Positions 42,948 through 51,112 of a stretch of 64,000 nt of DNA are shown here, one piece after another. Under the pieces are notes generated by a model, which was given only the letters and a program-made list of their open reading frames with translations, was not told the DNA's origin and made no database searches. How positions within the stretch are numbered: position 1 is the first letter of the stretch; the number at the start of each line of letters is the position of its first letter. The stretch lies in NCBI GenBank assembly GCA_964440935.1, contig CAYTTY010000013.1, positions 24,601-88,600 on the forward strand, read 5' to 3'. Position numbers and translations under genes: made by a program. The stretch comes from WJJR01 sp964440935 (GTDB lineage: Bacteria; Zixibacteria; MSB-5A5; WJJR01).

Positions 42948-43736
42948 ATGATGGCGAGACATCGGATTTGGTGGTCGTTCGGAATACTATCACTAGTTAC
43001 CTTGACGTTCAACATTCCGGGCTGCTCGGATTCATCTCCTAATGAGCCCGAGCCGACCCCCGAAACGTCCCAATTGCGTCTATCGGACCCGCCGGCGGGG
43101 GCAACGATTACAGAACATACCGTGGTCTCGGCCGATGTCAGCGGTATCACAGATCCCCGGCAGCTACATTTCTATATCGATAACACGCTCTACGCTACCG
43201 ACGCCAATGGGGATTGGGAATGCTGTTGGGATTGCGGACGCTTTCAGTCCGGCTCCTCACATACGATTCACGCGACGGTTGAGGATGCCAACGGAGTGGT
43301 CTATTATTCGGATACCATCAACGTTACGGTATCGGCGGGATCGATGTACACGGAACTGGACTGGCTCAATCCCGGCGATCTCTATCCGGCTCAGGGCGAG
43401 GGCTGCTGGTCACTATTATTCGTTACAGCGGATTGGTGCGGCTGGTGTAAGAAATTCGAACGGGAGACGCTCGCCGATGAAACCGTGCGCCAAACACTTG
43501 GCGAATCGTTCAACGTCGGCATCATCGATCCGGACAGTGATCAACCGATCGACTATCTCGGTGAGAGCCTCTCCGTCGATGAATTGCTGACGCTATACAA
43601 CGTGCGCGGTGTCCCCACGGTCATCCTGCTCACCCGCAGTGGCGATCATCTCGAATCCTTTCCGGGTTATAAGCCCCCCGACGAGTTTGTATCATTGCTG
43701 AATCAGATCCGCAGCGGTGCCTATGGGCTAGAATAG
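42948..43736 (+). CDS. Lipoprotein with Ig-like domain and thioredoxin-fold domain (WCGWC)
   Basis: 262 residues from the ATG at 42948 (AGGTGG upstream). The lipobox is 'FNIPGCSDSS'. After a Pro/Glu-rich spacer comes an Ig-like beta domain ('DPPAGATITEHTVVSADVSG') with an unusual 'WECCWDCG' cysteine cluster. A thioredoxin fold follows, with active site 'ADWCGWCKKFERETLADE' and the cis-Pro region 'YNVRGVPTVILL'. It resembles DUF255/thioredoxin_7-type periplasmic reductases. It probably acts on disulfides at the cell envelope; the partner is unknown. Confidence 0.85.
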   Translation: MMARHRIWWSFGILSLVTLTFNIPGCSDSSPNEPEPTPETSQLRLSDPPAGATITEHTVVSADVSGITDPRQLHFYIDNTLYATDANGDWECCWDCGRFQSGSSHTIHATVEDANGVVYYSDTINVTVSAGSMYTELDWLNPGDLYPAQGEGCWSLLFVTADWCGWCKKFERETLADETVRQTLGESFNVGIIDPDSDQPIDYLGESLSVDELLTLYNVRGVPTVILLTRSGDHLESFPGYKPPDEFVSLLNQIRSGAYGLE

Positions 43737-44004
43737 CCCCATCTCTGCGCCCAATACACTCACGGACTTAGCTCGTGGTCCGTTCGTATTCGAATGCCAA
43801 TCCCAAAGGTTCCGGCGTTGGGAACAGGTATGTCGAATTGACAAATCGCCGACACGAAGGTAATGTACCGGCAACATGACAGCACTGGCGTGACTCGCTG
43901 GACTGCCCACATGGGTGGCCGTGCGGTGGTTCCGTCGGAGAACCAAGCACCTCCCCGCGCCCTCCGGAACAGTAACGGTTCCACCGGATGCTTTGGAGGA
44001 TGCC

Positions 44005-44254
44005 ATGTCCTTAGAGACGTTGTTACACTATCTCGACAAGCACAACGTGCGCTATGTTGTGATTGACCATGCCGCCTTTCGGCAATCTCTACGGTGTCCC
44101 CGTGTATGTGGCCAAGGCGTTGGCACAGGACGCGAAAATCGCCTTCAATGCCTGTTCGCATACGAAGCTGATCCGGAGGCCGTGCGCCGACGTCAAACGA
44201 CTCGTGGAGCCGACGGTAATGGAATTTTCACGGCAGAAAAAAGTGGTCGGTTAA
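44005..44254 (+). pseudogene. YbaK-type aminoacyl-tRNA deacylase, internal deletion
   Basis: A good TTTGGAGG precedes the ATG at 44005, which reads 'MSLETLLHYLDKHNVRYVV', the usual start of YbaK/ProX-like editing proteins. About 20 codons later the match jumps, in another frame, to the family's C-terminal part: 'PFGNLYGVPVYVAKALAQDA' and 'FNACSHTKLIRRPCADV'. Roughly 70-80 residues of the core, including the substrate site, are missing. Total length is ~80 codons against a normal ~155. Function is surely lost. Confidence 0.7.
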
Positions 44255-44297
44255 GTTCCGAATCGGCTTGCGGACAATGCTCGGTTGAGTGCTGATC

Positions 44298-45446
44298 TCA
44301 ATCGCTCGTCAGAATCACAACCGTTCCGTCTCCCTGATTCGCGACGGCAATATCGGCGATGCCATCGCCGGTGAGGTCGCCGGCGGCGATTCCATAGGCG
44401 TTCTCACCTGTCCCAAACGGCGATCCATCGGCCGGCGTGAGTTTGTCTGCTCCACCCAGTAGGACGGTCACGTCCCCGCTGTTCCAGGCGCTGGCACAGA
44501 CGTCGTGGATACCATCACCGTTGACATCACCGATGGCCACACTGCTGGCGCCGGTACCGGATGTATACGGGGAACCGGGTGCTGGTATGAATGCGCCAGT
44601 CCCATCGCCGATCAGCACCGTTGTGACCGCGGCGCCCTCTCCCCCGCCGGTCGCGATATCGACGTGCCCATCGCCATTGACATCACCGAGCGCCGTCGCA
44701 AATGGCTGTGATACAACGAATGGGGAACTGTCGCTGGGCGTGAATGAACCCTGGCCATCACCGAGCAGGACAGTCACGTTGTTGACATTGGGTGTGATGA
44801 TATCGGTATGGCCGTCGCCGTTGACGTCGCCGACGGAGAAGGTGCGGTACGGTTTGCCATCCACCGCGACCATTTCATCCGTCGGATCAAAACCACTGGC
44901 GCCGTCGCCCAACAGCACGATGACCGCGTGATCATTCGGGCTGTCTACAATTAGATCCATGATTCCATCGTCAGCAATCTGTGCACAGTTCACACTGTGC
45001 GTGTGCGGATCGTTGTCTACAGGAATCGGTGACATCTGTGATTCGCGAAATCGTCCTTCGTTATCGCCGAGCAGAATCGTTACCTGGTTCCGATCGTGAT
45101 TGGCAATAGCACAATCTATGTAACCGTCGCGATTGAATGAACCCACGGCGATTTGCCCCGGTGAGTGCCCGGCCGGATACGGCGATCCCGGTGCGGGAAC
45201 AAGTCCTGCGGAATCGCTTTGGAGAAAGACATACATCACATTGTTCTCCTGATCGGAAACGAGCAAATCGGGCAGGCTGTCGCTGTTGACATCGGCGATG
45301 GCGGGATACGACGGTGCGGTACCGGTCGATAGGGTCCTGTAAACAGACAGAGGTGATTCCGCCTTAAGCTCGGCATGTCCTTCGATACAAACAACGGCGA
45401 ACAGGAATAAGAAAAGACACCTCTTGTACCAGATCCTCTTTCTCAT
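44298..45446 (-). CDS. Secreted FG-GAP/VCBS repeat protein
   Basis: 382 residues from the ATG at 45446; a GTG at 45458 is an alternative. A signal peptide ('RCLFLFLFAVVCIEG') precedes about seven FG-GAP-type blades, each with the loop 'DVNGDGHTDI' or a variant and 'VTVLLGDGQGSF'. Such repeats fold as a seven-bladed integrin-like propeller with calcium in each loop. It is an exported protein likely for adhesion or binding; no enzymatic domain is visible. The design parallels the larger propeller protein at 10.3-13.8 kb, but it lacks the dockerin-like tail. Confidence 0.88.
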   Translation of the reverse strand: MRKRIWYKRCLFLFLFAVVCIEGHAELKAESPLSVYRTLSTGTAPSYPAIADVNSDSLPDLLVSDQENNVMYVFLQSDSAGLVPAPGSPYPAGHSPGQIAVGSFNRDGYIDCAIANHDRNQVTILLGDNEGRFRESQMSPIPVDNDPHTHSVNCAQIADDGIMDLIVDSPNDHAVIVLLGDGASGFDPTDEMVAVDGKPYRTFSVGDVNGDGHTDIITPNVNNVTVLLGDGQGSFTPSDSSPFVVSQPFATALGDVNGDGHVDIATGGGEGAAVTTVLIGDGTGAFIPAPGSPYTSGTGASSVAIGDVNGDGIHDVCASAWNSGDVTVLLGGADKLTPADGSPFGTGENAYGIAAGDLTGDGIADIAVANQGDGTVVILTSD

Positions 45447-45524
45447 CTTAACACCCACCTTCGCTTGTTCCCTGCTCGTTCACATACGGAGAATGCCGTT
45501 GACATATTAATGGTACCTACTGCG

Positions 45525-46394
45525 CTACTCGGCGTTCCCAATAACTCCCTCGCTCAGCGTTCGCTCGATACCGAAGAGGATCAGTCGCGCATCGTCGTCG
45601 TGAAGGTATTGCGACGCGGTGTCAAGGCGGGCGTAAAATGCGCTGGCGTGTGTCCGGGTAAACGCGAGTTTCTCACCATCCCAGAAATAGGGCACCGGGA
45701 AATCGGCAATCGGGACGGAGAGTCCTCCTCCGCCCGGCCAGAAGCAGTTGTTGTGAATCAGCACGTATGCCTGATCGTCACCATTGGATTTAACAGACCA
45801 ATCGTCATAACCGCTCACTGAGCGAAACAGCGAATCGGTCTCCCGTTCGGCCGCACGGGCCATCATGTCAGTCATGCCACGTCGACAACCGGCGAGATTC
45901 TGGAATGTGACCGTGTCGTACCGGCGAACCGCCACTCTGTAATCGTAGCAGTTGGCCAATCGCCGCGAGTCGCGAATAAGCGCGAGATCGTCGGGCGGGG
46001 CACCGTCCCAATCGAGGCGAGTCAACTCGCAATGCTGCGCTGTGCATAGTCCCGCCGTGTCCTCCGCTGTGAGACCAAATGCGTTGGACAGCAATTCCGC
46101 TTTGTGTGTGCTGTCGTCCAGGAATGACATGGTGTCGAGAACAGCCAACGCAATGTACACCCGACGGCAACGCGCGGTGTCATCCCAGCGCTGCAGCGCA
46201 CCATACGCGGCCCACGGGCGCCAAATCGAGTCGGTCGCTTTCACACTCCAGCCGCTGGTGTAGTGACGATTTTCGATCATGGGCACTTCGTACACGACGG
46301 CGCGCGAGGGATCGGGGTTGGACGAGCATCCGAGCAGAGTGAGACACAGGGTAATCAGTGTCAGAAATGGGGTCAGGAGGTGTTGGCTTGCCAT
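45525..46394 (-). CDS. Lipoprotein of unknown function
   Basis: 289 residues from the ATG at 46394, chosen because it begins a signal peptide with lipobox 'LCLTLLGCSSN'. The frame stays open further upstream, but that peptide looks unrelated. The mature protein is soluble, with several Cys and Trp residues ('NRHYTSGWSVKATDSIWRPW', 'NNCFWPGGGGLSVPIADF'). I recognise no family. No Shine-Dalgarno is visible at this start, so the true start is uncertain. Confidence 0.65.
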   Translation of the reverse strand: MASQHLLTPFLTLITLCLTLLGCSSNPDPSRAVVYEVPMIENRHYTSGWSVKATDSIWRPWAAYGALQRWDDTARCRRVYIALAVLDTMSFLDDSTHKAELLSNAFGLTAEDTAGLCTAQHCELTRLDWDGAPPDDLALIRDSRRLANCYDYRVAVRRYDTVTFQNLAGCRRGMTDMMARAAERETDSLFRSVSGYDDWSVKSNGDDQAYVLIHNNCFWPGGGGLSVPIADFPVPYFWDGEKLAFTRTHASAFYARLDTASQYLHDDDARLILFGIERTLSEGVIGNAE

Positions 46395-46596
46395 AGGAGG
46401 AGTGTACTCAAACGTGTATCCCAGTTCTACCAATACTGTGTAGACGGTGACATTACCGTTTACGACACCGGGTGCCACTGACCTATTGCCATGAGTTCGT
46501 CGAATGATGGTCAGTAGCAGCGTGAGGCTGATCGTCGTGCCGAAGACGGGGACTCATGTCGTCGTGAAGACACTCTTCATATCGTTCTCCCTCCGC

Positions 46597-46775
46597 GGGT
46601 GGCCCGGACGTTCGTCCGGGTCTCAGAGCACTCCTGCATCCACTACACCTTTATCGCTTAAGAATGAAATGTGTTTGGCTCAGAGAGGCGTCTTTTTAGA
46701 TCGTCTGTGTGAAAGTGATTCGGTCATTCGTGTTGAGACAGGGCTTAGAGACCCGGACGAACGTCCGGGCCACCC
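46597..46775. repeat. REP cassette A, copy 1 (179 bp, 28-bp inverted ends)
   Basis: Begins GGGTGGCCCGGACGTTCGTC and ends with its exact reverse complement; each 28-bp end is itself a palindrome (CCCGGACG/CGTCCGGG). The ~120-bp interior differs from copy 2 (48034-48212) at only five positions. Confidence 0.9.
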
Positions 46776-46827
46776 ATCTTTACTGCACAGTTGTCAGGTG
46801 CACCCGGCCGGGCTGGGGTACGCCATG

Positions 46828-47472
46828 TCACTCGCACCGGCTGCCCACGAACGGGGTTACGGCCAACACCCAATCCAGCTCCAAGCTCCAGAGGGTGGCT
46901 TGAATACTTTTTTTCGAGCAGGGAGATGTACAATAACTGTCCTCCCACTCGAGATCGAATATCCTCACCCAGCTTTCTTCAATCAGCTTTCGAAGTGTTG
47001 GATTGGCGAGAATCTCTGTTTCGCTTGGATGGCCCCACTGGGCATCAAAACAGTTAGAATCAGACTCGGAACTGGCAAGATACCAGTTGTTCAGAACATG
47101 GTGCCAGAGTTCGTAGTCGGAAAGCAAGACATCCCGGGTGGGACAGTCGAACTCAATTCGCACGTTCTTCTCTCCTTTAGGATGCCACCATCGAATGGCT
47201 CGGAGATCGGGTCGAACGCGTTCATGAGATTCCCACTGAGCCCAAGCCCAGATTGGAATTTCACAATCGAGAGGCGGATTCCCCACTCGCTTCTTCATTT
47301 GCTCGATCAACCAGAGATAAGGACGTCTGTGGAAGTCGTTTTCCATCTTGTCCCACGTCGCCCGCAATTGCCCGGTGGTCCGCAATTCTTCCCAGGCGAC
47401 TAACGGCTGAATGGTCCACAATCGAATGGTGGGTGGCCCGGACGTTCGTCCGGGTCTCAGAACCCGTGTCAC
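46828..47472 (-). CDS. DUF3841-like protein whose start is abutted by a REP
   Basis: Up to 214 residues. The recognisable domain begins 'RLWTIQPLVAWEELRTTGQL' and continues 'PYLWLIEQMKKRVGNPP', 'PIWAWAQWESHERVRPDL' and 'DVLLSDYELWHHVLNNWYL', matching the small DUF3841 family of unknown function. The first ~14 residues from the ATG at 47472 ('TRVLRPGRTSGPP') are just the translated REP at 47431-47458. The native start was probably at the ATT or TTG next to 'LWTIQ' (47430-47422). The REP insertion may thus have replaced the original start. The gene lies between two cassette A copies, next to a RAYT. Confidence 0.65.
   Translation of the reverse strand: MTRVLRPGRTSGPPTIRLWTIQPLVAWEELRTTGQLRATWDKMENDFHRRPYLWLIEQMKKRVGNPPLDCEIPIWAWAQWESHERVRPDLRAIRWWHPKGEKNVRIEFDCPTRDVLLSDYELWHHVLNNWYLASSESDSNCFDAQWGHPSETEILANPTLRKLIEESWVRIFDLEWEDSYCTSPCSKKSIQATLWSLELDWVLAVTPFVGSRCE
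47431..47458. repeat. Single REP of family A at the 3' side of RAYT 1
   Basis: The same 28 bp as the ends of cassette A, in direct orientation to the 48034 end. It lies 14 bp from the RAYT stop and inside the 5' end of the DUF3841-like frame. Confidence 0.88.
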
Positions 47473-48021
47473 TTACGCCTCGCTCCTATCGTCGATGTCA
47501 TCTACAACAAGTGGTACATCCGTGTGTCCTGCGCGGCTGCGAGCACTCGACCATCTCCAGTGATACGGATCAGTCACCAGACCGCGGCGCACCGGGTTCA
47601 TTTCAATGTACTCAATCGCACGCGCGACGGCATCCCAATCATAGAGATTCCGGTCATGACCGCCCCCCTCCTGCCAGAATCGATGCAGCGTTCGTTCCCC
47701 GCGCGCGATAGTGATCCGCTTCAACAAGTGGGGAGCACATTCTCGCCAATGACTCACAACCCATCGCGCGAAGCGCTCCTTCAATCCGCGCAAAATGGCT
47801 GCCACGGTATATCCCTCGACTTGCGGATAGATTAACAAATGAACGTGCTCAGGCATGATGACGTAGGACCAAATCGCCATATTAAGCCTGCGTCGCGCTG
47901 TATCCCAGCATTCCAGCAATTGATTGCGAAGCGCGTCGTCCGTGAGCAGTTGCTGACGACGGTAACAGGAAAACGTCAGGAAGTGGGCATGGTGCGGCAG
48001 ATTGTAGGACTTGCGTCTCAT
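47473..48021 (-). CDS. REP-associated tyrosine transposase (RAYT), type 1
   Basis: 182 residues, the normal RAYT/TnpREP size (IS200/IS605-like Y1 transposase). The HUH metal motif is 'MPEHVHLLIYPQ', the nucleophile Tyr is in 'IEYIEMNPVRRGLV', and the C-terminal 'YHWRWSSARSRAG' is typical. The N-terminus reads 'HAHFLTFSCYRRQQLL'. It is flanked 14 bp and 12 bp away by REPs of family A in direct orientation, so family A is its likely substrate. It is intact, so it could still act on REPs in trans. Confidence 0.93.
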   Translation of the reverse strand: MRRKSYNLPHHAHFLTFSCYRRQQLLTDDALRNQLLECWDTARRRLNMAIWSYVIMPEHVHLLIYPQVEGYTVAAILRGLKERFARWVVSHWRECAPHLLKRITIARGERTLHRFWQEGGGHDRNLYDWDAVARAIEYIEMNPVRRGLVTDPYHWRWSSARSRAGHTDVPLVVDDIDDRSEA

Positions 48022-48033
48022 CCAAAGCTCACG

Positions 48034-48212
48034 GGGTGGCCCGGACGTTCGTCCGGGTCTCAGAGCACTCCTGCATCCACTACACCTTTATCGCTTAAGA
48101 GTGAAATGTGTTTGGCTCAGAGAGGCGTCCTTTTGGATCGTCTGTGTGAAAGTGATTCGGTCATTCGTATTGAGACAGGGCTTTGAGACCCGGACGAACG
48201 TCCGGGCCACCC
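48034..48212. repeat. REP cassette A, copy 2 (179 bp)
   Basis: Same length, ends and orientation as copy 1, five substitutions. It begins 12 bp upstream of the RAYT 1 start. Copies 1 and 2 bracket the DUF3841-like gene and RAYT 1. Confidence 0.9.
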
Positions 48213-48246
48213 AAGTTGCGAATTCACGCTGTCACGGGCACCGGGC

Positions 48247-48384
48247 GGGTGCCCCACCCCTTGGGATGGGTTCGGATTCCGCGGAGACAGACGTTGGTGC
48301 TATCAATCCCGAGTTTAGCTGTTGAGTATGATTGAAATTCCTGATCTCGACCAATCTAAACCCACCGCAAGCGGTGGGGCACCC
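48247..48384. repeat. REP cassette D (138 bp, inverted ends GGGTGCCCCACC)
   Basis: GGGTGCCCCACC at 48247 and GGTGGGGCACCC at 48373 are reverse complements. The right end forms a hairpin ACCGCAAGCGGT. The stretch 48213-48622 has no gene; it is made of cassettes D, E and loose REP fragments (GGGCACCCGGC). Confidence 0.7.
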
Positions 48385-48402
48385 GGCAGCTCGGGTGTAT
48401 TT

Positions 48403-48474
48403 GTAGGGGCGTATTGAATACGCCCCCCTGCACGTAACCCTAACGGGGACAGGGCGTATGCAATACGCCCCTAC
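48403..48474. repeat. REP cassette E (72 bp, inverted GTAGGGGCGTAT ends)
   Basis: GTAGGGGCGTATTGAATACG at 48403 and its near-complement ending CCCCTAC at 48474. Each arm contains the palindrome GGGCGTAT(T/G)(G/C)AATACGCCC. Confidence 0.8.
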
Positions 48475-48622
48475 CAATGATAGTGTAGCCGCCCCGTCCC
48501 GGAACGCCATTTCAGACTTTTTCAACACGCCCCAAGATCAGTGGCACACTGTCTCAATCGTCATGGGCACCCGGCGTTCAGTCCTTTCGTACCCCGCGGC
48601 AGGGGCACCCCGGCGCTACGCA

Positions 48623-49372
48623 TCACTTCTTTGCCTGCAACGCGAAGTAAACGCCGACAGGGTCTCGAATAACGGCATATCTACCATCAGTCGACTCATT
48701 GACGACTTGCCCGCCACCTTCGCGAACTCGTCGAAGACTTTCCTCAAAGTCATCCACAGGAAGACTGAGAATCCAGACGGGTGGGATGCCTTCCTTGTCA
48801 CTTCGGGCGTTGCAAATCTCTGCGGAAGACCCACCGTCGGGGCGTTGCATTTCAAACCTGCCCTCGACGTCAGCAGGAGCTGCCGACCATCCAACGACCT
48901 GTTGGTAGAAGTCGCGGGTCGGCAACACGTCCGAAACTGTAAGCGTGAGCCAGGCAATTGAACCAACATCTTCAGATTTGTCTGCGGCGAGCCATTCGTC
49001 GGGAACGATTGGAATCAGACCGAACGCAGCGCCGTTAGGGTCAAAGAGAGCGGCCCATAGACTCTGGCCGTCATCGCCCTTGCCGTGCATTATCTCCTTG
49101 CCGCCAAGTTCGAGCGCGCGCGCCGCGCTGTCGGCAACATCAGCGACCTGGAAATGAGGCATCCATTGCAAGGGGAGTGCCTCGTATTCTTGTGACTGTG
49201 CCCCCAAGCCAATTACCGGTGTGCCTTGGTTATTCGTTAGGTCGTCCCGCCAAAGAGGCGCCTTCCCCGTTGTCAGAACCTTGGCGTAGAAGTCAAGCTC
49301 CCGCTCGTGGTCTGGTACTGCGATGTCTGCACTGAGGACTCCGCCGACAGCGGTTGCAAATGGGTTTCGCAT
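48623..49372 (-). CDS. Two-domain VOC (glyoxalase/bleomycin-resistance-like) protein
   Basis: 249 residues with two tandem VOC domains. The first is 'LSADIAVPDHERELDFYAKV' with 'ALFDPNGAAFGLI' at its end. The second is 'WLTLTVSDVLPTRDFYQQVV' with 'AVIRDPVGVYFALQ'. TAGGAG precedes the ATG. Metal ligands are not all obvious, and the substrate cannot be predicted; relatives are often annotated as glyoxalase or antibiotic-binding proteins. The stop lies ~20 bp from REP sequence. Confidence 0.88.
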   Translation of the reverse strand: MRNPFATAVGGVLSADIAVPDHERELDFYAKVLTTGKAPLWRDDLTNNQGTPVIGLGAQSQEYEALPLQWMPHFQVADVADSAARALELGGKEIMHGKGDDGQSLWAALFDPNGAAFGLIPIVPDEWLAADKSEDVGSIAWLTLTVSDVLPTRDFYQQVVGWSAAPADVEGRFEMQRPDGGSSAEICNARSDKEGIPPVWILSLPVDDFEESLRRVREGGGQVVNESTDGRYAVIRDPVGVYFALQAKK

Positions 49373-49438
49373 GACTTTCTCCTATTTATCGAGCCTCGGG
49401 AGTGAACCTGGAACTTGTTTACGCCGGGTGCACTTTTG

Positions 49439-49637
49439 AGGTGGTCCAGACGTCTTGTGCTGAGCTGGTCGAAGTATCGTCCGGGTCTCACACAACTGCC
49501 ACATATGAAGCTAAACCTGTCCAACTACTCCGGCAGGTCCTTAAGTGCGATTCGAGGGTTTTCATAAGTCGGCATACGTCCTTTGAGACCCGGACGATCC
49601 TTCGACCGTGCTCAGGACAAGCCGTCCGGGCCACCCC
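49439..49637. repeat. Divergent REP cassette A, copy 3
   Basis: Outer ends (GGTGGTCC... and ...GTCCGGGCCACCC) and inner GTCCGGGTCTCA / TGAGACCCGGAC match cassette A, with an unrelated interior. Each arm carries a ~20-bp insert resembling the repeat CTTGTCCTGAGC..GGTCGAAG, so the hairpin loops differ from copies 1 and 2. Confidence 0.75.
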
Positions 49638-49655
49638 AGTTGGGAATTCACGCTG

Positions 49656-50237
49656 TCACGGGCACCCGGGGTCTTTAAGGTAGGACATGAAATTCGCAAA
49701 CGATGCCCATTCATCCCACAACGATCGGTAAGTCTCTGTACAGTAGATCAGTGTCTCAGCGACTCGGGTGCGATCCCGGAGAGGGCAATTCACCTCCTGG
49801 TTCACACGCTCCCAGATCTTCTTCCGATCCTCCGCAATAGCGGCCAAAGCAAGTCCAGCGTTCAATGCTTTTGATCTCGACTCGTCCAGAATAATCCCTA
49901 CGGAACCACATCTTTCTGCGCGTGATTTTGTGAAGGATGCAAGCGACACGTCGAAATCGCGGCACAGAGAATCATCCAGAAAATATGCCAAATTCCGGTA
50001 CACCTGATGATAGGAATCCTTCAAGTGTTGTGGCAGTTGGAGATACTCCATCTCGTACGCCTCTGCGAAGCACTCCCGAACTCTGAACCAAGAGCACGGC
50101 AGGCTCGATCGAGGCATCACAATTCGGCCCCGGTCACTAAGATCGGCGTACTTTTCGCTCACCGATGAAACAACCTCTCTCGGATCTATCTCCCGGTCAC
50201 CAACTCTGGCTCTGTGAATCAAATTCTTCCATTTCAT
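49656..50237 (-). CDS. Hypothetical soluble protein
   Basis: About 193 residues from the ATG at 50237 (GAGG upstream); a GTG at 50252 is an alternative. It appears alpha-helical throughout ('HLKDSYHQVYRNLAYFLDD', 'RKKIWERVNQEVNCPLRD', 'YRSLWDEWASFANFMSYL'), without signal peptide or membrane segment. I recognise no family. The last four residues (DPGCP) and the stop are encoded by REP-like sequence, so the native C-terminus may have been altered. Neighbours are unrelated accessory genes. Confidence 0.6.
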   Translation of the reverse strand: MKWKNLIHRARVGDREIDPREVVSSVSEKYADLSDRGRIVMPRSSLPCSWFRVRECFAEAYEMEYLQLPQHLKDSYHQVYRNLAYFLDDSLCRDFDVSLASFTKSRAERCGSVGIILDESRSKALNAGLALAAIAEDRKKIWERVNQEVNCPLRDRTRVAETLIYCTETYRSLWDEWASFANFMSYLKDPGCP

Positions 50238-50291
50238 AGCTGCCAGCCTCACTTCCTCACGGCACCCGGCGGGTACCCGATACCAAGAGCC

Positions 50292-50486
50292 TCAGCCCTC
50301 TACGAACACATGTTTTTCGTCCGAACCGACCGGACACTTTGATCCTTCCCCCGCCAGCTGACCACAGTATTTGCAGTGTGCCGGCAGCTGCATCAGAACA
50401 AACACATGCTTCGGATCACTGTAAACTGGGCACGTTGAAGCGGTCCCAGCAATCTGGCCGCAGTACTTGCAAATGTGCGCTTCCAT
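50292..50486 (-). CDS. Small protein with two tandem zinc-ribbon-like units
   Basis: 64 residues from the ATG at 50486, which has GGAG six bases upstream (an in-frame ATG at 50498 is weaker). It consists of two copies of one unit: 'CKYCGQIAGTASTCPVYSD' then 'PKHVFV', and 'CKYCGQLAGEGSKCPVGSD' then 'EKHVFV'. Each has CxxC, a third Cys and a His, which could bind one zinc. The repeat suggests internal duplication of a ~28-residue module. Function unknown; a nucleic-acid or protein-binding adaptor is possible. Confidence 0.7.
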   Translation of the reverse strand: MEAHICKYCGQIAGTASTCPVYSDPKHVFVLMQLPAHCKYCGQLAGEGSKCPVGSDEKHVFVEG

Positions 50487-50538
50487 AGAATGCTCCACTG
50501 AGATAGTTTCGACTCCCGTTTCACCGATCTCTCACCGC

Positions 50539-50603
50539 GGGGTGCCACTGACGTTCGTCAGTGGTACGTATTTGTCTCTCACTGACCAAGGTCAGTGCCA
50601 CAC
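50539..50603. repeat. REP cassette F (65 bp)
   Basis: GGGTGCCACTGACGTTCGTC faces CACTGACCAAGGTCAGTGCC; both arms contain a CACTGAC/GTCAGTG palindrome. It sits at the truncated 3' end of RAYT 2. Confidence 0.7.
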
Positions 50604-50945
50604 TGGGCTATTCGTCATGGGCACCCGGCGCTGCCAAAACACTCGTTTCGCGCCCTCCGGGGCCACACCTGAGGATGCGAAATACCGCTTGGCCATTCGA
50701 GACTTAATCTCACGGATCACGAGTCCAAGTTTTAAGTCGTCCGGAGGGAACAGGTCAATGTGGACATGTTCCGGCATCAGGACGTACCCAATCAGCTTAA
50801 AGTTGTGTTTGAGGCGTGCACGGTCAATCTCGTCCGTTAAAAGGCGCTTCGCGCCCGGTTGATTCAGGTATGGTTTGCGGTAGAGGCAACTGAAGGTCAC
50901 GAAACGGGCTGTGCCCAACCCATCCCAGTGGCGGAGTTTGGTCAT
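50592..50945 (-). pseudogene. RAYT 2, C-terminally truncated
   Basis: 117 codons, about 85% similar by eye to the N-terminal two thirds of the complete RAYT at 53266: 'LRHWDGLGTARFVTFSC', 'PEHVHIDLFPPDD' (HUH motif), 'VFWQRRVPM'. The catalytic Tyr and C-terminus are missing; the last ~10 codons are REP sequence. An upstream REP end at 51005-51036 matches that of RAYT 3, and the intervening CACGTTACCTAATCTCTAAT is shared too. So it is a decayed copy of the same unit. Confidence 0.85.
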
Positions 50946-51004
50946 TTCAGATTATCCGTGAACGGGGCCTTTCCCACATCACGTTACCTAATCTCTAATC
51001 GTTA

Positions 51005-51036
51005 CGATCCCACAGCAGCGCTGTGGGGCACCCGGC
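51005..51036. repeat. REP end of the decayed RAYT 2 unit
   Basis: CGATCCCACAGCAGCGCTGT followed by GGGGCACCCGGC, one base different from the RAYT 3 right end at 53789-53820 and at a similar distance upstream of the RAYT start. Confidence 0.82.
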
Positions 51037-51112
51037 TCTGAATCTCGGACCAAGGTCCAAGCCACCCATCTTATTTCTTCATCTCCCGTCAGGGGCACCC
51101 GGCGGCTGTATA

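Noticed and set aside
46480..46590. A signal-peptide-like frame upstream of the 45525 lipoprotein on the - strand
   Set aside because: It starts at ATG 46580 but meets TGA after eight codons, and the following residues do not join the lipoprotein sensibly.
48213..48622. CRISPR-like array of repeats in the 41-57 kb zone
   Set aside because: Repeats are palindromic, of several families, irregularly spaced and without uniform spacers or cas genes; they are REP-type.
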